Shown: piece by piece, positions 45,116 through 54,324 of the stretch
Layout: each line of letters opens with the position of its first letter
Position numbering within the stretch: the stretch's first letter is position 1
Source: Phycicoccus sp. HDW14
GTDB lineage: Bacteria; Actinomycetota; Actinomycetes; Actinomycetales; Dermatophilaceae
Direction of reading: 5' to 3'
Assembly: GCF_011383005.1 (NCBI RefSeq)
Contig: NZ_CP049935.1
Span: 3,844,001-3,908,000 of the forward strand
Length of the DNA: 64,000 nucleotides
The notes under the pieces: generated by a model
What the model was told of the DNA's origin: nothing
The model's input: the letters and a program-made list of their open reading frames with translations, nothing else
The model's database searches: none
Program-made: the position numbers and the translations under genes

Positions 45116-46129
45116 ATGAGCCTGCTGCGCACCGACCGGTCGTGGCGCGCGGACGTGCGGGCCCGCGTGCCGGTCCGCTACCTGCCCCAGACGACACCCG
45201 ACCACCTGCGCGGCACCTGGCGCGAGGCCCGCCCGGCGCGCATCGACCGCTCGGTCGCCGACGCCCTGGCCCGGCCCACCGGTGGTTGGCTCGTGGCAGG
45301 GGCGTCGACCGAGGTCCCGCGCGAGAGGTCGTTGGTGCGCACGGTCGCCGGTCGGGAGGTGGTGCTCTGGCGCGACCGTGACGGACGCCTGCTCGCCGGG
45401 CCCGGGGCCTGCCCGCACCTCGGGGCGCGCCTCGACGGCTGCGACGTCGTCGACGGCACGGTCCTCTGCCGCTGGCACGGGATGCCGCTCGGCCGCGACA
45501 CCGACCCGCCGTGGAACACCCTCGCCGCGCACGACGACGGCGTCCTCGTGTGGGTGCGGGTCGGGCCCGTCGAGGCGGGCGTCGAGCCGACGCCGCAGCC
45601 CGTGCTCGGCCGGCGGCCGCAGGGCTCGAGCATCGCCTCCGTGGTCTCCCTCGTCGCCGCCTGCGAGCCGCGCGACATCGTCGCCAACCGGCTCGACCCC
45701 TGGCACGGCGCCTGGCTGCACCCCTACGCCTTCAGCGACCTGCGGGTCGACGACGAGGCATCGTCCGACGACCGGCTCGTCCTCGACGTGGCCTACCGGC
45801 TCGGGCGCACCTTCGCCGTGCCGGTCCGGGCCGAGTTCACCTGCCCCGACTCGCACACGGTCCTCATGACCATCGTCGACGGCGAGGGGACGGGCAGCGT
45901 CGTCGAGACGCACGCGACACCGCTCACCGCCCCCGGCGCGCACCCCGCGCGCACGGTGATGACCGAGGCCGTCGTCGCCACGTCCGACCGCGCCGGCTTC
46001 CGGGTCGCGCGTCGGCTCTCGCGCGCGGTGCAGGTCGGGATGCGCGCCTCGCAGCGCCAGCTGTGGGCCGACGACCTCGAGTACGCCGCCCGCCGGTACG
46101 AGCTCCGGCGCCGCGGGGAGGGTGTGTGA
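45116..46129 (+). CDS. Rieske [2Fe-2S] protein with DUF5914-like C-terminus
   Basis: 337 residues. The Rieske cluster ligands are visible as CPHLGARLDGC (CxH) and CRWHGMPLG (CxxH) near residues 98-126. The C-terminal half (ANRLDPWHGAWLHPYAFSDL onward) resembles DUF5914, a family I associate with actinobacterial aromatic-carotenoid clusters. The protein lacks an obvious mononuclear iron site, so it may pass electrons to the CrtU-like enzyme or oxidise a carotenoid ring. It is GTGA-coupled to an SDR gene and lies opposite the main crt operon. Confidence 0.82.
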   Translation: MSLLRTDRSWRADVRARVPVRYLPQTTPDHLRGTWREARPARIDRSVADALARPTGGWLVAGASTEVPRERSLVRTVAGREVVLWRDRDGRLLAGPGACPHLGARLDGCDVVDGTVLCRWHGMPLGRDTDPPWNTLAAHDDGVLVWVRVGPVEAGVEPTPQPVLGRRPQGSSIASVVSLVAACEPRDIVANRLDPWHGAWLHPYAFSDLRVDDEASSDDRLVLDVAYRLGRTFAVPVRAEFTCPDSHTVLMTIVDGEGTGSVVETHATPLTAPGAHPARTVMTEAVVATSDRAGFRVARRLSRAVQVGMRASQRQLWADDLEYAARRYELRRRGEGV

Positions 46130-46878
46130 GGCCGGACCTCGAGGCCGGCCGGGTCGCCGTCGTCACCGGCGGGGCGAGGGGCATCGGCCTGGCCGTCGTG
46201 GAGGCGGTCGCCGCGCGGGGTGTCGCCGTGCTGTGCGTCGACCACCCGTCCGCCGACCCGTCGGCCTTCGACGCGGTGTGCCGCGCCGCGGGGGTGGCCT
46301 CGGCCCTCGTCGGGGTCGACGTCCGTGACCGGGACGGTGTGCGTCGAGCCGTCGCCGGGGCCGCCGACCTCGGCCGGGTCTCCTACGCCGTCAACTGCGC
46401 CGGCGTCGACGGCCTGCTCGGCTCCGCGGGGATGGGCGCCGAGGAGTGGCGCCGGGTCGTCCAGGTCGACCTCGACGGCGTGATGTTCGCCTGCCAGGCC
46501 GAGCACGACCTCATGGCCGAGCACGGTGGGTCGATCGTCAACATCGCCTCGATGTCGGGACACGTCGTCAACCGTGGCGTCACCCACGCCGCGTACTCGG
46601 CGGCCAAGGCCGGCGTCATCCACCTCGGCCGGGCGCTCGCCGTCGAGTGGGCGCCGCTCGGCATCAGGGTCAACTCGGTGAGCCCGGGCTACACGCTCAC
46701 CGCGATGACCCGCACGAACGCGCCGGAGGTCAACGCCGGGTTCGCCGAGCAGACACCGCTCGGCCGGCTCGCCGAGGTCGAGGAGGTGGCCGAGCCGGTC
46801 GTCTTCCTCCTCGGGTGGCGCTCGTCGTTCGTCACCGGCACCGACCTGCTCGTCGACGGGGGCTTCACCGCCTGGTGA
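46126..46878 (+). CDS. Short-chain dehydrogenase/reductase
   Basis: 250 residues, classical SDR. Cofactor loop VAVVTGGARGIGLAVVEAVA, NAG-type motif VNCAGVDG, catalytic Ser in IVNIASMSGH and Tyr/Lys in AAYSAAKAGVIHLGR. Asp in VLCVDHPSA after the second strand suggests NAD(H) preference. GTG 46126 overlaps the Rieske stop. Its 3' end overlaps the convergent crtU-like gene by 14 bases. A role in oxidising or reducing a carotenoid ring substituent is possible but unproven. Confidence 0.88.
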   Translation: MRPDLEAGRVAVVTGGARGIGLAVVEAVAARGVAVLCVDHPSADPSAFDAVCRAAGVASALVGVDVRDRDGVRRAVAGAADLGRVSYAVNCAGVDGLLGSAGMGAEEWRRVVQVDLDGVMFACQAEHDLMAEHGGSIVNIASMSGHVVNRGVTHAAYSAAKAGVIHLGRALAVEWAPLGIRVNSVSPGYTLTAMTRTNAPEVNAGFAEQTPLGRLAEVEEVAEPVVFLLGWRSSFVTGTDLLVDGGFTAW

Positions 46879-48481
46879 CTGCGCCGACGGCCTTGCGGTA
46901 GAGACGGATTCCCCGCCGAGCCACGGACGGCACAGGTCCGAGCCGGGAGCCGAGCGGCACCGACCAGACGCCGTGCCCGGGCAGACCCCACGCGGTGAGC
47001 AGCCGGTCGGCCGCGAGCCAGCCGGTGGTCGCCGCGCGCTCCATGAGGGCGACGGGCAGGTCGCAGCGCACGGCGTCACCGGCGAGGACGACGCGCGGGT
47101 CGGGGGTGGCGACACCGGGTCGCGCTGCCCAGTGCTCGGTGCCGACGAGGACGCAGTCGGCGCGCACCAGCCACTCGTCGTGGACGGCGTGGAGCCCGGT
47201 CGTTTCGGGGTAGACGGTGTGCAGGGCCGAGAGCAGGGCGGCGCGCAGGTCGTCCTCGGCGGTGCCGTCGGGCACGGCGTACGCGTGCAGCTCGACGACC
47301 GATCCGGCGTGCGCGGCGCTCCACCGCGCCGCGTGGTCCTCGAACCGCTCGAGCACCGAGACGTTGTCGAGCGGGCCGTGGCCGCTCGTGCCGAGGAAGG
47401 GCGGCCGGTCGGGGCGGACCAGGCCGTCGAGCCAGAGCCGCCACACGGCGAAGCGCGGGGCGGAACGGACGCCCGCCACCTGCTCGCGCCACCCGCGGTC
47501 GCCGAGCCGGGGTGAGGAGGCGACGACCTCGCGGAGGCCGACCGGGTCGAGGGCCAGCACGACGGCGTCGGCGTCCAGGAGCTCGTCGCAGCCCCCCGGG
47601 TCGGCGCCACGGTGCCGCACGACGAGCCCGCCGGAGGGGTCGTCGTCCACGGACGTCACCGTGCGTCCGACGTGGGTCCGCACCCCCAGCCCGTGCAGGT
47701 GCGCCCCGAGCGGTGCCCAGAGCGTGGCGTCGTAGTCGTCACGGGGGACGTCGAAGAGCAGGCCCTCGGAGGAGCCGACGAAGTACAGGTGGAACATCGC
47801 GAGCAGCTCGGCGCCGGAGAACTCGCGGGGGTCGGCGAAGAAGCTGCGGGCGAACACCTCGAGGGCGAGGTGGCGCGCCTCGTCGGGGAAGCGCAGCCGG
47901 TCGAGGACCGCGGCCGCGCTGACGCCGTCGAGCTCGGTGAACGAGCCGGGGAAGCGCAGGTCGAGGAGCCCGAGGGCCTGCTCGACGTCGACCGAGCGGA
48001 GCCCGTCGAGGTCGAAGCTCGGGCTGCGGGCGACGAAGGCGGCGAGGTTCCAGGGCGGGGTGCGGGGGATCCCGGCGAAGGAGTCGGCGCTGCCGCCGGC
48101 CCGTACCAGCGGGTAGTCCTCGAGCGCCCGCAGCCGCTCGAGCGTGGGGTCGGTGCGCCGGAGGACCGCCCGTAGGTTGTAGTACTGCCGGAAGAAGGCG
48201 TGGAAGCCGCGGCTCATCACCGAGGTCGACCCGTCGGGGAGGGTGACCGGCCAGGCCGCGACCCGTCCGCCGAGCCGGTCGCCTCGCTCGAGCAGGGTGA
48301 CGCCGACCCCCCGCTCGGCGAGCCCGAGGACCGCCGTCATCCCGGCGATGCCGCCGCCGACGACCACGACGTGGCGCTCACCGGGTGCGCGCCCGTAGGG
48401 GGCCGGGTGCGGGGCCGGCGGAGGGTGGAAGACGGCCCGCGGGTCGAGGCCCGGACGCCAGCGTGGCGTGCGACGGCTCAC
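46865..48481 (-). CDS. crtU: CrtU-like FAD-dependent carotene desaturase/methyltransferase (isorenieratene synthase type)
   Basis: 538 residues. The FAD motif is VVVVGGGIAGMTAVLGLAER, followed by the family signature MSRGFHAFFRQYYNLRAVLR, as in actinobacterial CrtU. The C-terminal FAD contact is VVLAGDAVRCDLPVALMERA. CrtU converts beta-ionone rings to aromatic rings, with desaturation and methyl migration. GTG 48481 overlaps the methyltransferase stop. Last gene of the seven-gene crt operon. A residual short N-terminal extension (about 35 residues) precedes the FAD fold. Confidence 0.85.
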   Translation of the reverse strand: MSRRTPRWRPGLDPRAVFHPPPAPHPAPYGRAPGERHVVVVGGGIAGMTAVLGLAERGVGVTLLERGDRLGGRVAAWPVTLPDGSTSVMSRGFHAFFRQYYNLRAVLRRTDPTLERLRALEDYPLVRAGGSADSFAGIPRTPPWNLAAFVARSPSFDLDGLRSVDVEQALGLLDLRFPGSFTELDGVSAAAVLDRLRFPDEARHLALEVFARSFFADPREFSGAELLAMFHLYFVGSSEGLLFDVPRDDYDATLWAPLGAHLHGLGVRTHVGRTVTSVDDDPSGGLVVRHRGADPGGCDELLDADAVVLALDPVGLREVVASSPRLGDRGWREQVAGVRSAPRFAVWRLWLDGLVRPDRPPFLGTSGHGPLDNVSVLERFEDHAARWSAAHAGSVVELHAYAVPDGTAEDDLRAALLSALHTVYPETTGLHAVHDEWLVRADCVLVGTEHWAARPGVATPDPRVVLAGDAVRCDLPVALMERAATTGWLAADRLLTAWGLPGHGVWSVPLGSRLGPVPSVARRGIRLYRKAVGAVTRR

Positions 48482-49215
48482 GACGGGGCGTGCCCGACGA
48501 CGGTGTGCACGATACCGTCCTGCCAGCCCGGGTAGGACCGGTGGCGGACGGCGACGAGCCCGGACGTCTGGAGCCTCCGGCAGATGCCCTCGACCGAGTC
48601 GAAGTCGCGCACGCTGCGGTAGAGGTAGCGGTGGAGCGGGACGTCGGACCCCTTGACCACCGCCAGCGGGATGATGACGGTGTGGCACACCGCGGCCCAG
48701 ATGGCCCGGGCACGGAGGCTGCCGGCCACCGAGTAGTCGTGCAGGACGAGGACACCGCCCGGGCGCAGCACGCGGGCGACCTCCTGGACGATGCCGTCGC
48801 GGTCGGGGACGTTGCGCAGCAGGTACGCGCCGAGGACGCCGTCGACGGAGCGGTCGGGCAGCGAGCGGAGGTGGGCCAGGGCGTCGTCGACGACCAGGCG
48901 CACGCCGGCGGGCCAGTCCTTGCGACGCGCCTCGGCGACCATCCCGGCCGACGCGTCGACGCCGGTGACGTCGAGGTCGCCGCGGCCGGCCGCGCGCGCG
49001 GCATCGAGGACGGCCCGGGTGGAGGCGCCCGAGCCGCAGCCGAGGTCGAGGACGACGGGGTCGGAACCGGCTGCGCGCGAGGGCAGCCCGTCGACCAGGG
49101 CTTCCGCCGCCGTCCGCAGCTGCCCGTGGTAGCCGGGGGAGAGGGCCACCATCGCGTCGTAGGTCGGCGCGGCCCGGTCGAAGGCGTCGGCCAGCACCCA
49201 CTCGTGTCCGGTCAT
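48478..49215 (-). CDS. Class I SAM-dependent methyltransferase (CrtT-like position)
   Basis: 245 residues. SAM motif I is VVLDLGCGSGASTRAVLDAA, motif II GVLGAYLLRNVPDRD, and motif III RVLRPGGVLVLHDYSVAG, in the UbiE/COQ5 style. ATG 49215 overlaps the upstream cyclase stop by four bases. Streptomyces isorenieratene clusters carry a methyltransferase gene, crtT, at a comparable place, with no settled substrate. Here it may modify the carotenoid or a quinone-like partner. Confidence 0.85.
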   Translation of the reverse strand: MTGHEWVLADAFDRAAPTYDAMVALSPGYHGQLRTAAEALVDGLPSRAAGSDPVVLDLGCGSGASTRAVLDAARAAGRGDLDVTGVDASAGMVAEARRKDWPAGVRLVVDDALAHLRSLPDRSVDGVLGAYLLRNVPDRDGIVQEVARVLRPGGVLVLHDYSVAGSLRARAIWAAVCHTVIIPLAVVKGSDVPLHRYLYRSVRDFDSVEGICRRLQTSGLVAVRHRSYPGWQDGIVHTVVGHAPS

Positions 49216-49532
49216 CGCGTCCGCTCCTCGTCTCGTCGTCCCCGCCGCAGCCACAGCAGGATGGTCAGGGTCACCATGCTGAACCCGAAGAGGAAGTCCT
49301 CCACCGGGATGTCCCACGGCCAGCGCACGCCGAGCGTCTGCGCCTCGTCGTAGAGCACGATCGGCGCCGACAGCTTGGTGAGCCAGCCGTCGACGAGCAC
49401 CTGGAACACTGCGACGATGCCCATCGCCACCCAGTACTGCGCGGTGCGGAAGACGCCGGTGCGCAGCCAGAAGCGCTCCACGGCAACGGTTCCCAACACC
49501 GACAGGGCGGCGAGCACGGTGTACTCAGGCAT
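49212..49532 (-). CDS. crtYd: Lycopene cyclase subunit (CrtYd-type domain)
   Basis: 106-residue membrane protein with about three helices. The cyclase signature IPVEDFLFGFSMVTLTI lies near residues 74-90. Heterodimeric lycopene cyclases of actinobacteria consist of two such small proteins. The start overlaps the preceding cyclase gene by eight bases, so the subunits should be made together. Beta- or epsilon-ring specificity cannot be decided by eye; the CrtU gene favours beta. Confidence 0.85.
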   Translation of the reverse strand: MPEYTVLAALSVLGTVAVERFWLRTGVFRTAQYWVAMGIVAVFQVLVDGWLTKLSAPIVLYDEAQTLGVRWPWDIPVEDFLFGFSMVTLTILLWLRRGRRDEERTR

Positions 49533-49866
49533 CGCCGGCCCTCCGGCGTCGCCACTCGCCCAGCACCGTGCCGACCGCCTCGTACGTCAGCAGCCCGCAC
49601 AGGGGCACGACGACGAAGAAGACGAGCTCCTCGAGGGGCACCTCGAACGGCAGGAGGACCCCCGTCGTGTACGTCGCGCTGTAGGTCCAGTGCCCGCGGA
49701 CGATGCCGAGCACGTCCCAGGCGACGAAGACCGCGACGACGGGCAGCAGGGCGACGAGCAGCCGCACGGGACGTCGGTAGACCCGGGCCCGCAGGACCCA
49801 CTCGAGGGGCAGCGTGACGAGGAGGCACCCGGCCATGAGCAGCAGGTACTGGAAGCGGTCGTCCAC
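49525..49866 (-). CDS. crtYc: Lycopene cyclase subunit (CrtYc-type domain)
   Basis: 113-residue membrane protein. Conserved VPLEELVFFVVVPLCGLLTY is the counterpart of the PxE(E/D) motif in the partner subunit. Begins LLLMAGCLLVTLPLEWVLRA. ATG 49866 lies three bases after the crtB-idi stop. Together with the next gene it should close the rings of lycopene. Confidence 0.87.
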   Translation of the reverse strand: MDDRFQYLLLMAGCLLVTLPLEWVLRARVYRRPVRLLVALLPVVAVFVAWDVLGIVRGHWTYSATYTTGVLLPFEVPLEELVFFVVVPLCGLLTYEAVGTVLGEWRRRRAGDA

Positions 49867-49869
49867 GGC

Positions 49870-51384
49870 TCAGCCGGCCCCCGCCACGTCGTCGGTGCGG
49901 GCGGCGGGCGGCAGCTCGTGCAGCGGGGCGGACGGCCAGGCGCGGGGGTCCGGTCCGAGGGCGGTCAGCTGCGGCACCTGCTCCGTGCACCACGCCGAGA
50001 CCGCCCGCCGGCCGGCGAGGACGTCGGCGGCGAACTCGGCCCACGGCACCCACACGGCGTCGTCGACCTCGTCGGGGTCGGGCAGCAGGTCGGCGGGGTC
50101 GGCCCGCGCCACGAGCACCGGGCAGACCTCGTGCTCGACGAGGTGGCCCATCGCGGCCCGGTAGCGGAACCGCGGCAGGACGACGTGCACGTCCTGCAGC
50201 GCCAGGCCGAGCTCGTCGCGGGCGCGGCGGCGCACGGCGTCCTCGAGGGGCTCGCCGGGGTGGGGGTGGCCGCACACCGCGTTGGTGACGACGCCCGGGA
50301 AGCTCGGCTTGGTCGAGGCCCGGGTGGTGACGAGGAGGCGTCCGGCGTCGTCGACGACGTAGCAGGAGAACGCGAGGTGCAGCGGCGTCGCGTCGTGGTG
50401 CACGGCGGACTTCGCCGCCGTCCCGGTGGGTGCGCCGTCGTCGTCGACGAGCACGACGAGGTCGTCGGCGACCCAGCCGAGGTCGGGCCGGAGGGCCGCC
50501 CGGTCGCGCTCGACGAGGCGCAGCGGGTCGGGGGAGAGGACCATCCGGGCGGCCAGAGCAGCCTTGGCCGGGGTGGGCACCCGGACCCGCTCGGCGAAGA
50601 CGTCGTACTCCGCGTCCTCGATGCGCTCGAGGATCCGGGCGTAGAGCACGCGGGCGGTCGCCACGCAGCGCCGGGAGGCCCCGGGCAGGGCGGCCAGGCC
50701 CTCGTCGGCCTCGCGGTACAGCCGCCGGTTGCGGGCGACCTCGAAGGCCATGAGCGCACGCCACTCGGGGGTCGCCGTCCGGGCCAGCGGGTCGGCGCCG
50801 AAGCGGCGGAGGTCCTCCTGCGGCAGGTAGACCCGGCCGCGGTCGAGGTCCTCGCCGACGTCGCGCAGGAAGTTGGTCAGCTGGAAGGCCAGCCCGAGGG
50901 CGCGCGCCGGGGACCGCGCCGGGGCGGTCGGGTGCAGCACGGGCAGCATCATCTCGCCGATGACGGCGGCGCTGCCGTCCATGTACCCGAGGAGGTCCTC
51001 CCACGTCTCGTAGGTGCGACGGGTGAGGTCGGTGCGCATCGCGCCGAAGAACCGGTCGAAGCACTCGTCGGGGATGCGTCGCTCGCGGACGGTGGTCGCG
51101 ACGGCGGCCAGCACGGGGTCGGGCGAGCTGCCCGTGGCCACCGCCTCGTGGAAGCGGGCCTCGAAGTTCTCGAGCGCGGTGGCCGTGGCCGGGCCGGGCT
51201 CGGGGCCGGCGAGGTCGACGATGTCGTCGGCCATCCGCGCGAGGGTGTAGACCGCGAAGACGTGCCGACGGTCCGCGCGGGGCAGCAGCCGGGCGCCCCA
51301 GTAGTAGGTGGTGCCGTGCTCGCGGGTGACGGCGGCGCAACGTGCGTAGCCGGCCTCGACGTGCGGGTCGGCGGCCCGGCTCAC
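49870..51384 (-). CDS. crtB-idi: Phytoene synthase fused to type I isopentenyl-diphosphate isomerase
   Basis: 504 residues in one frame. Residues 1-300 are phytoene synthase: YTLARMADDIVDLAG with the first Asp-rich motif, and FQLTNFLRDVGEDLDRGRVY with the second. From about residue 325 a Nudix-type IPP isomerase follows: LVVLVDDDGAPTGTAAKSAV, LHLAFSCYVVDD, and NAVCGHPHPGEPLEDAVRRR. Across the roughly 110-base junction there is no stop codon in any minus-strand frame, so unlike other oddities here this fusion is not explained by one lost base. GTG 51384 overlaps crtI. Links precursor supply to the committed step. Confidence 0.88.
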   Translation of the reverse strand: MSRAADPHVEAGYARCAAVTREHGTTYYWGARLLPRADRRHVFAVYTLARMADDIVDLAGPEPGPATATALENFEARFHEAVATGSSPDPVLAAVATTVRERRIPDECFDRFFGAMRTDLTRRTYETWEDLLGYMDGSAAVIGEMMLPVLHPTAPARSPARALGLAFQLTNFLRDVGEDLDRGRVYLPQEDLRRFGADPLARTATPEWRALMAFEVARNRRLYREADEGLAALPGASRRCVATARVLYARILERIEDAEYDVFAERVRVPTPAKAALAARMVLSPDPLRLVERDRAALRPDLGWVADDLVVLVDDDGAPTGTAAKSAVHHDATPLHLAFSCYVVDDAGRLLVTTRASTKPSFPGVVTNAVCGHPHPGEPLEDAVRRRARDELGLALQDVHVVLPRFRYRAAMGHLVEHEVCPVLVARADPADLLPDPDEVDDAVWVPWAEFAADVLAGRRAVSAWCTEQVPQLTALGPDPRAWPSAPLHELPPAARTDDVAGAG

Positions 51385-52888
51385 GAGGTGGCCCCGACGG
51401 GTGGGCGGGGCACCGGCAGCGCGCGACCCGCGTACTCCTGCACCCGTTCCGCCGCGAGACGGCCGCTGACGAGGACCATCGGGATGCCGACGCCGGGCGT
51501 CGTGCCGGACCCGGCGAACACCAGCCCCGGGACGCGCCGGTCGACGTTCGCGGGGCGGAACGGGCCGGACTGACCGAAGGTGTGGGCCAGCGCGAACGGC
51601 GTGCCGAGGTGCATGCCCTGAGCCTGCCACTCGTCCGGGGTGACGAGGCGCTCGGTGACGACGTCCGTGGGGTAGCCCTCGCGCTCGAGGAAGGCCAGCA
51701 GCCGCTCGCGCATCGGGCCCGACTCCACGCCCCAGTCGAGCCCGGACCCGTTGTGCGGCACCGGTTCCAGCACGTACAGGCTCGACGAGCCGGCGGGGGC
51801 CATGTCCGGCTGGGACAGGGTCGGGACGGTGACGAGCCGCGACGGGTCGGGCATCAGCTCGCCGCGGTCGACGAGGGCCTCGAAGGCCGTGTCCCAGGCG
51901 TGGCCGAAGTGGATGTTGTGGTGGCGCACCCGGGGCCGGGGAGGCCGCGGACCCCCACGTGCCAGACCACGGCGGACGGGGAGAACCGGCCGCGCCGGGC
52001 CGCCCGGGGTGCCGTGACGCCGGGCAGCAGGCGCTCGTACGCGACGGGCAGGTCGACGGTGCAGACGACGGCGTCGGCGGACAGGCGGTCGCCGTCGGCC
52101 GTGGCGACGCCGGCCACCGCGCCGTCGCCGCGGCGCAGGACCTCGGTGACCTCGACGCCGAGGTGCACCGGCACGCCGGCATCGGCGAGGGCGGTGGCCA
52201 TCGACGAGGGGACGGCGTGCATCCCGCCCTCGGGGTGGAAGACGCCGCGGACGGTGTCCATGTACGTGATGACGGCGAACAGCGCCCGGGCCTGCGCGGG
52301 GGCGACGCCCGCGTAGAGGGCCTGGAAGCCGAAGGCCCGGTGCAGCCGCTCGTCCTCGAAGAACGAGGCGAGGGTCGGCCCGAGCGCCCGCAGGCCGCCG
52401 AGGCGCAGCAGCCGCAGGGCCGTCGACGGGGAGCGGGCGAGGTCGAGCGGGCTGTCGACGTTGCGATCGATGAAGGTGTCGAACTCGGTGTCGTGCAACG
52501 CTTCCAGCCAGTCGACGAAGCGGTCGAAGGCGGCGGCGTCGCGCTCGCCGGAGAGGCGGCGGATCTCCTCGCGCAGGTCGGACATCGCGGCGCGCAGCAG
52601 CAGCTCGGAGCCGTCGGCGTACACGGCCCGGTACCCGGGGTCGAGGCGACGCATCGGGACGAGCCGCTCGGGGTCCCCGCCGACGGCCCGGATCGGCGCG
52701 TGCAGCAGCTCGGGCATCGTCATGACGACCGGGCCGGTGTCGAACCGGAACCCGTCGAGCCGGAGCACACCGGCGCGGCCACCGACCTCGTCCTCGCGCT
52801 CGAGCACCGTGACGTCGTGGCCGGCCGCGACGAGGTGGCAGGCCGCGGCGAGCCCGGAGAGCCCGGCACCGACGACGACGACCCTCAC
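51381..52888 (-). CDS. crtI: Phytoene desaturase, split by one-base frameshift
   Basis: About 502 residues. The FAD fold opens VVVVGAGLSGLAAACHLVAA; FRFDTGPVVMTMPELL is typical. The frame breaks after HVGVRGLP and resumes as RPRVRHHNIHFGHAWDTAFE, ending with the CrtI signature GLVFAGSGTTPGVGIPMVLV. One added base in 51938-51941 repairs it. Introduces the double bonds that turn phytoene into lycopene. GTG 52888 overlaps the crtE stop by four bases. Confidence 0.92.
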
Positions 52889-54005
52889 ACCGACCGCCAG
52901 GCGACGGCCTCGGCGAGCCCGGCGAGGGCCGCGCGCGAGGGGCCGTCGACGTCGAGGTCGTCGAGGGCGGCGTGCGAGCGGTCGACGAGGTCGGTGAGCT
53001 CGAGCTCGGCGCGCTCCCGGACACCGGCGGCCTGCATCGCCTCGCGCAGCGCCACGACCTGCGGACCGTCCAGCGTCCCGGCGTCGCAGGCCTCGAGGAG
53101 CGGGCGGTGGGCGGCGGCGAGCATCTCCGCGGCCCAGACGAGGAGGACGGTGGGCTTGCCGGCGAGCAGGTCGTCGCCGGCCGGCTTGCCGGTGACCTGC
53201 GGGTCGCCCCAGACGCCGAGCACGTCGTCGCGCAGGGCGAAGGCGTCTCCGACCAGGTCGCCCCAGGTGCCGAGCCGCTCGACGAGGGTGGGGTCGGCGC
53301 CGGCCACGAGGGCCCCGAGCTGGAGGGGCGGGTGATCGTGTAGCGACCGCTCTTGAGCCGGGCGATCCGCCGGGCGGCCTCGGGGTCGCGCCCCCGTCCG
53401 GCGGTGTGCGTCACGTCGAGCAGCTGCCCCTCGACGAGCTCGGTGGCCATGACCCGCCAGGCCCGGGCCACGCGGGCGTCGCCCCGGGAGGCGAGCAGCG
53501 TGGCCTCGCTCAGGGCCAGGTCGGCGACGAGGACGGCCACGCTGTCGCCGAAGAGGTCGGGGTCGCCGAGGCCGTCGGTGCGGCGGTGGCGGGTGGCCGA
53601 GACGACGTGGAGGGTGGGCCGGCCGCGGCGCTCGGCGGAGCGGTCCATGACGTCGTCCTGCACGAGGGCGAAGAGCTGCAGCAGCTCGAGGGCGGCGGCG
53701 ACGTCGACGAGGGCCTCGCGCGTGTGCCCCGCCCGGCCGCCACCGGCGAGGCTCCATCCCCAGCGCGCGAGGAGGGGGCGCAGCCGCTTGCCGTGGTGGC
53801 GGACGCGGTCGGCGAGCTCGCCGACCAGGTCGACCGCCAGCGGGCCGGCATCGCGGTCGGGGGTGCCGCCGACCTCGAGGAGGATGCCGCGCAGCTGGCC
53901 GATGAGGTCCTCGAGCAGGGCGTCGACCTCGCCGAGCAGGAGGCGGGCGTCGGGGTCCGCGCGCAGCACCTCCAGGCCGACGGTGGTGGGCTCGGTGCTC
54001 GTCAC
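52885..54005 (-). CDS. crtE: Geranylgeranyl diphosphate synthase, split by one-base frameshift
   Basis: About 373 residues of polyprenyl synthetase fold. Near the first Asp-rich site is LLQLFALVQDDVMDRSAERR, in which the usual DDxxD appears as DDVMD; the second is LRDDVLGVWGD. The frame changes after SGRYTITR, with the rest continuing PLQLGALVAGADPTLVERLG; one added base in 53325-53328 restores it. GTG 54005 has aggcagg upstream. First gene of the crt operon; makes the C20 precursor for phytoene. Confidence 0.92.
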
Positions 54006-54324
54006 GGTCCTGCCTCGCTCGTTCGTGGGTCGCACGGGTCCCGCACGATTCAACCAGTGGGTGGAGTTCCCATCGAGCACCGAGCGGAAACGTTCGACAG
54101 GGCCCGGCCACGAGGGGTGCGGCCCGTCGACGCCAGCGTACGACCGTCGCCCACCCCGCGCCGAGGGCGTGGCCCTCCGCGGCCCGCCGGTGGGAGGGTC
54201 GACCGCGTCGTGGCCCGGCGTGCCCTCCCCGGGCAGTCGACCCGTGTGTCCGCCCCTCCCCGCACGGCCACGACCCCCCGCACGGCCACGACGCCCGCGG
54301 GGCCCGGCTCACTAGGGTGGAGCG
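54006..54324. other. Divergent promoter region between crtE and the GH13 gene
   Basis: About 320 bases without a plausible gene. It must hold the promoter of the seven-gene crt operon on the minus strand. Minus-strand ggaact and ggttgaat (about 54085-54045) have a resemblance to extracytoplasmic-function promoter boxes but their spacing is wrong, so I make no call. No clear operator is seen. Confidence 0.4.

Noticed and set aside
46865..54005. C50 carotenoid (decaprenoxanthin/sarcinaxanthin) cluster
   Set aside because: The small cyclase genes resemble those clusters, but there is no UbiA-type lycopene elongase and a CrtU is present, favouring an aromatic product.
54040..54100. ECF-sigma promoter for the crt operon
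   Set aside because: The boxes resembling GGAAC and GTT are about nine bases apart, too close for a functional promoter, and no sigma factor gene is adjacent.
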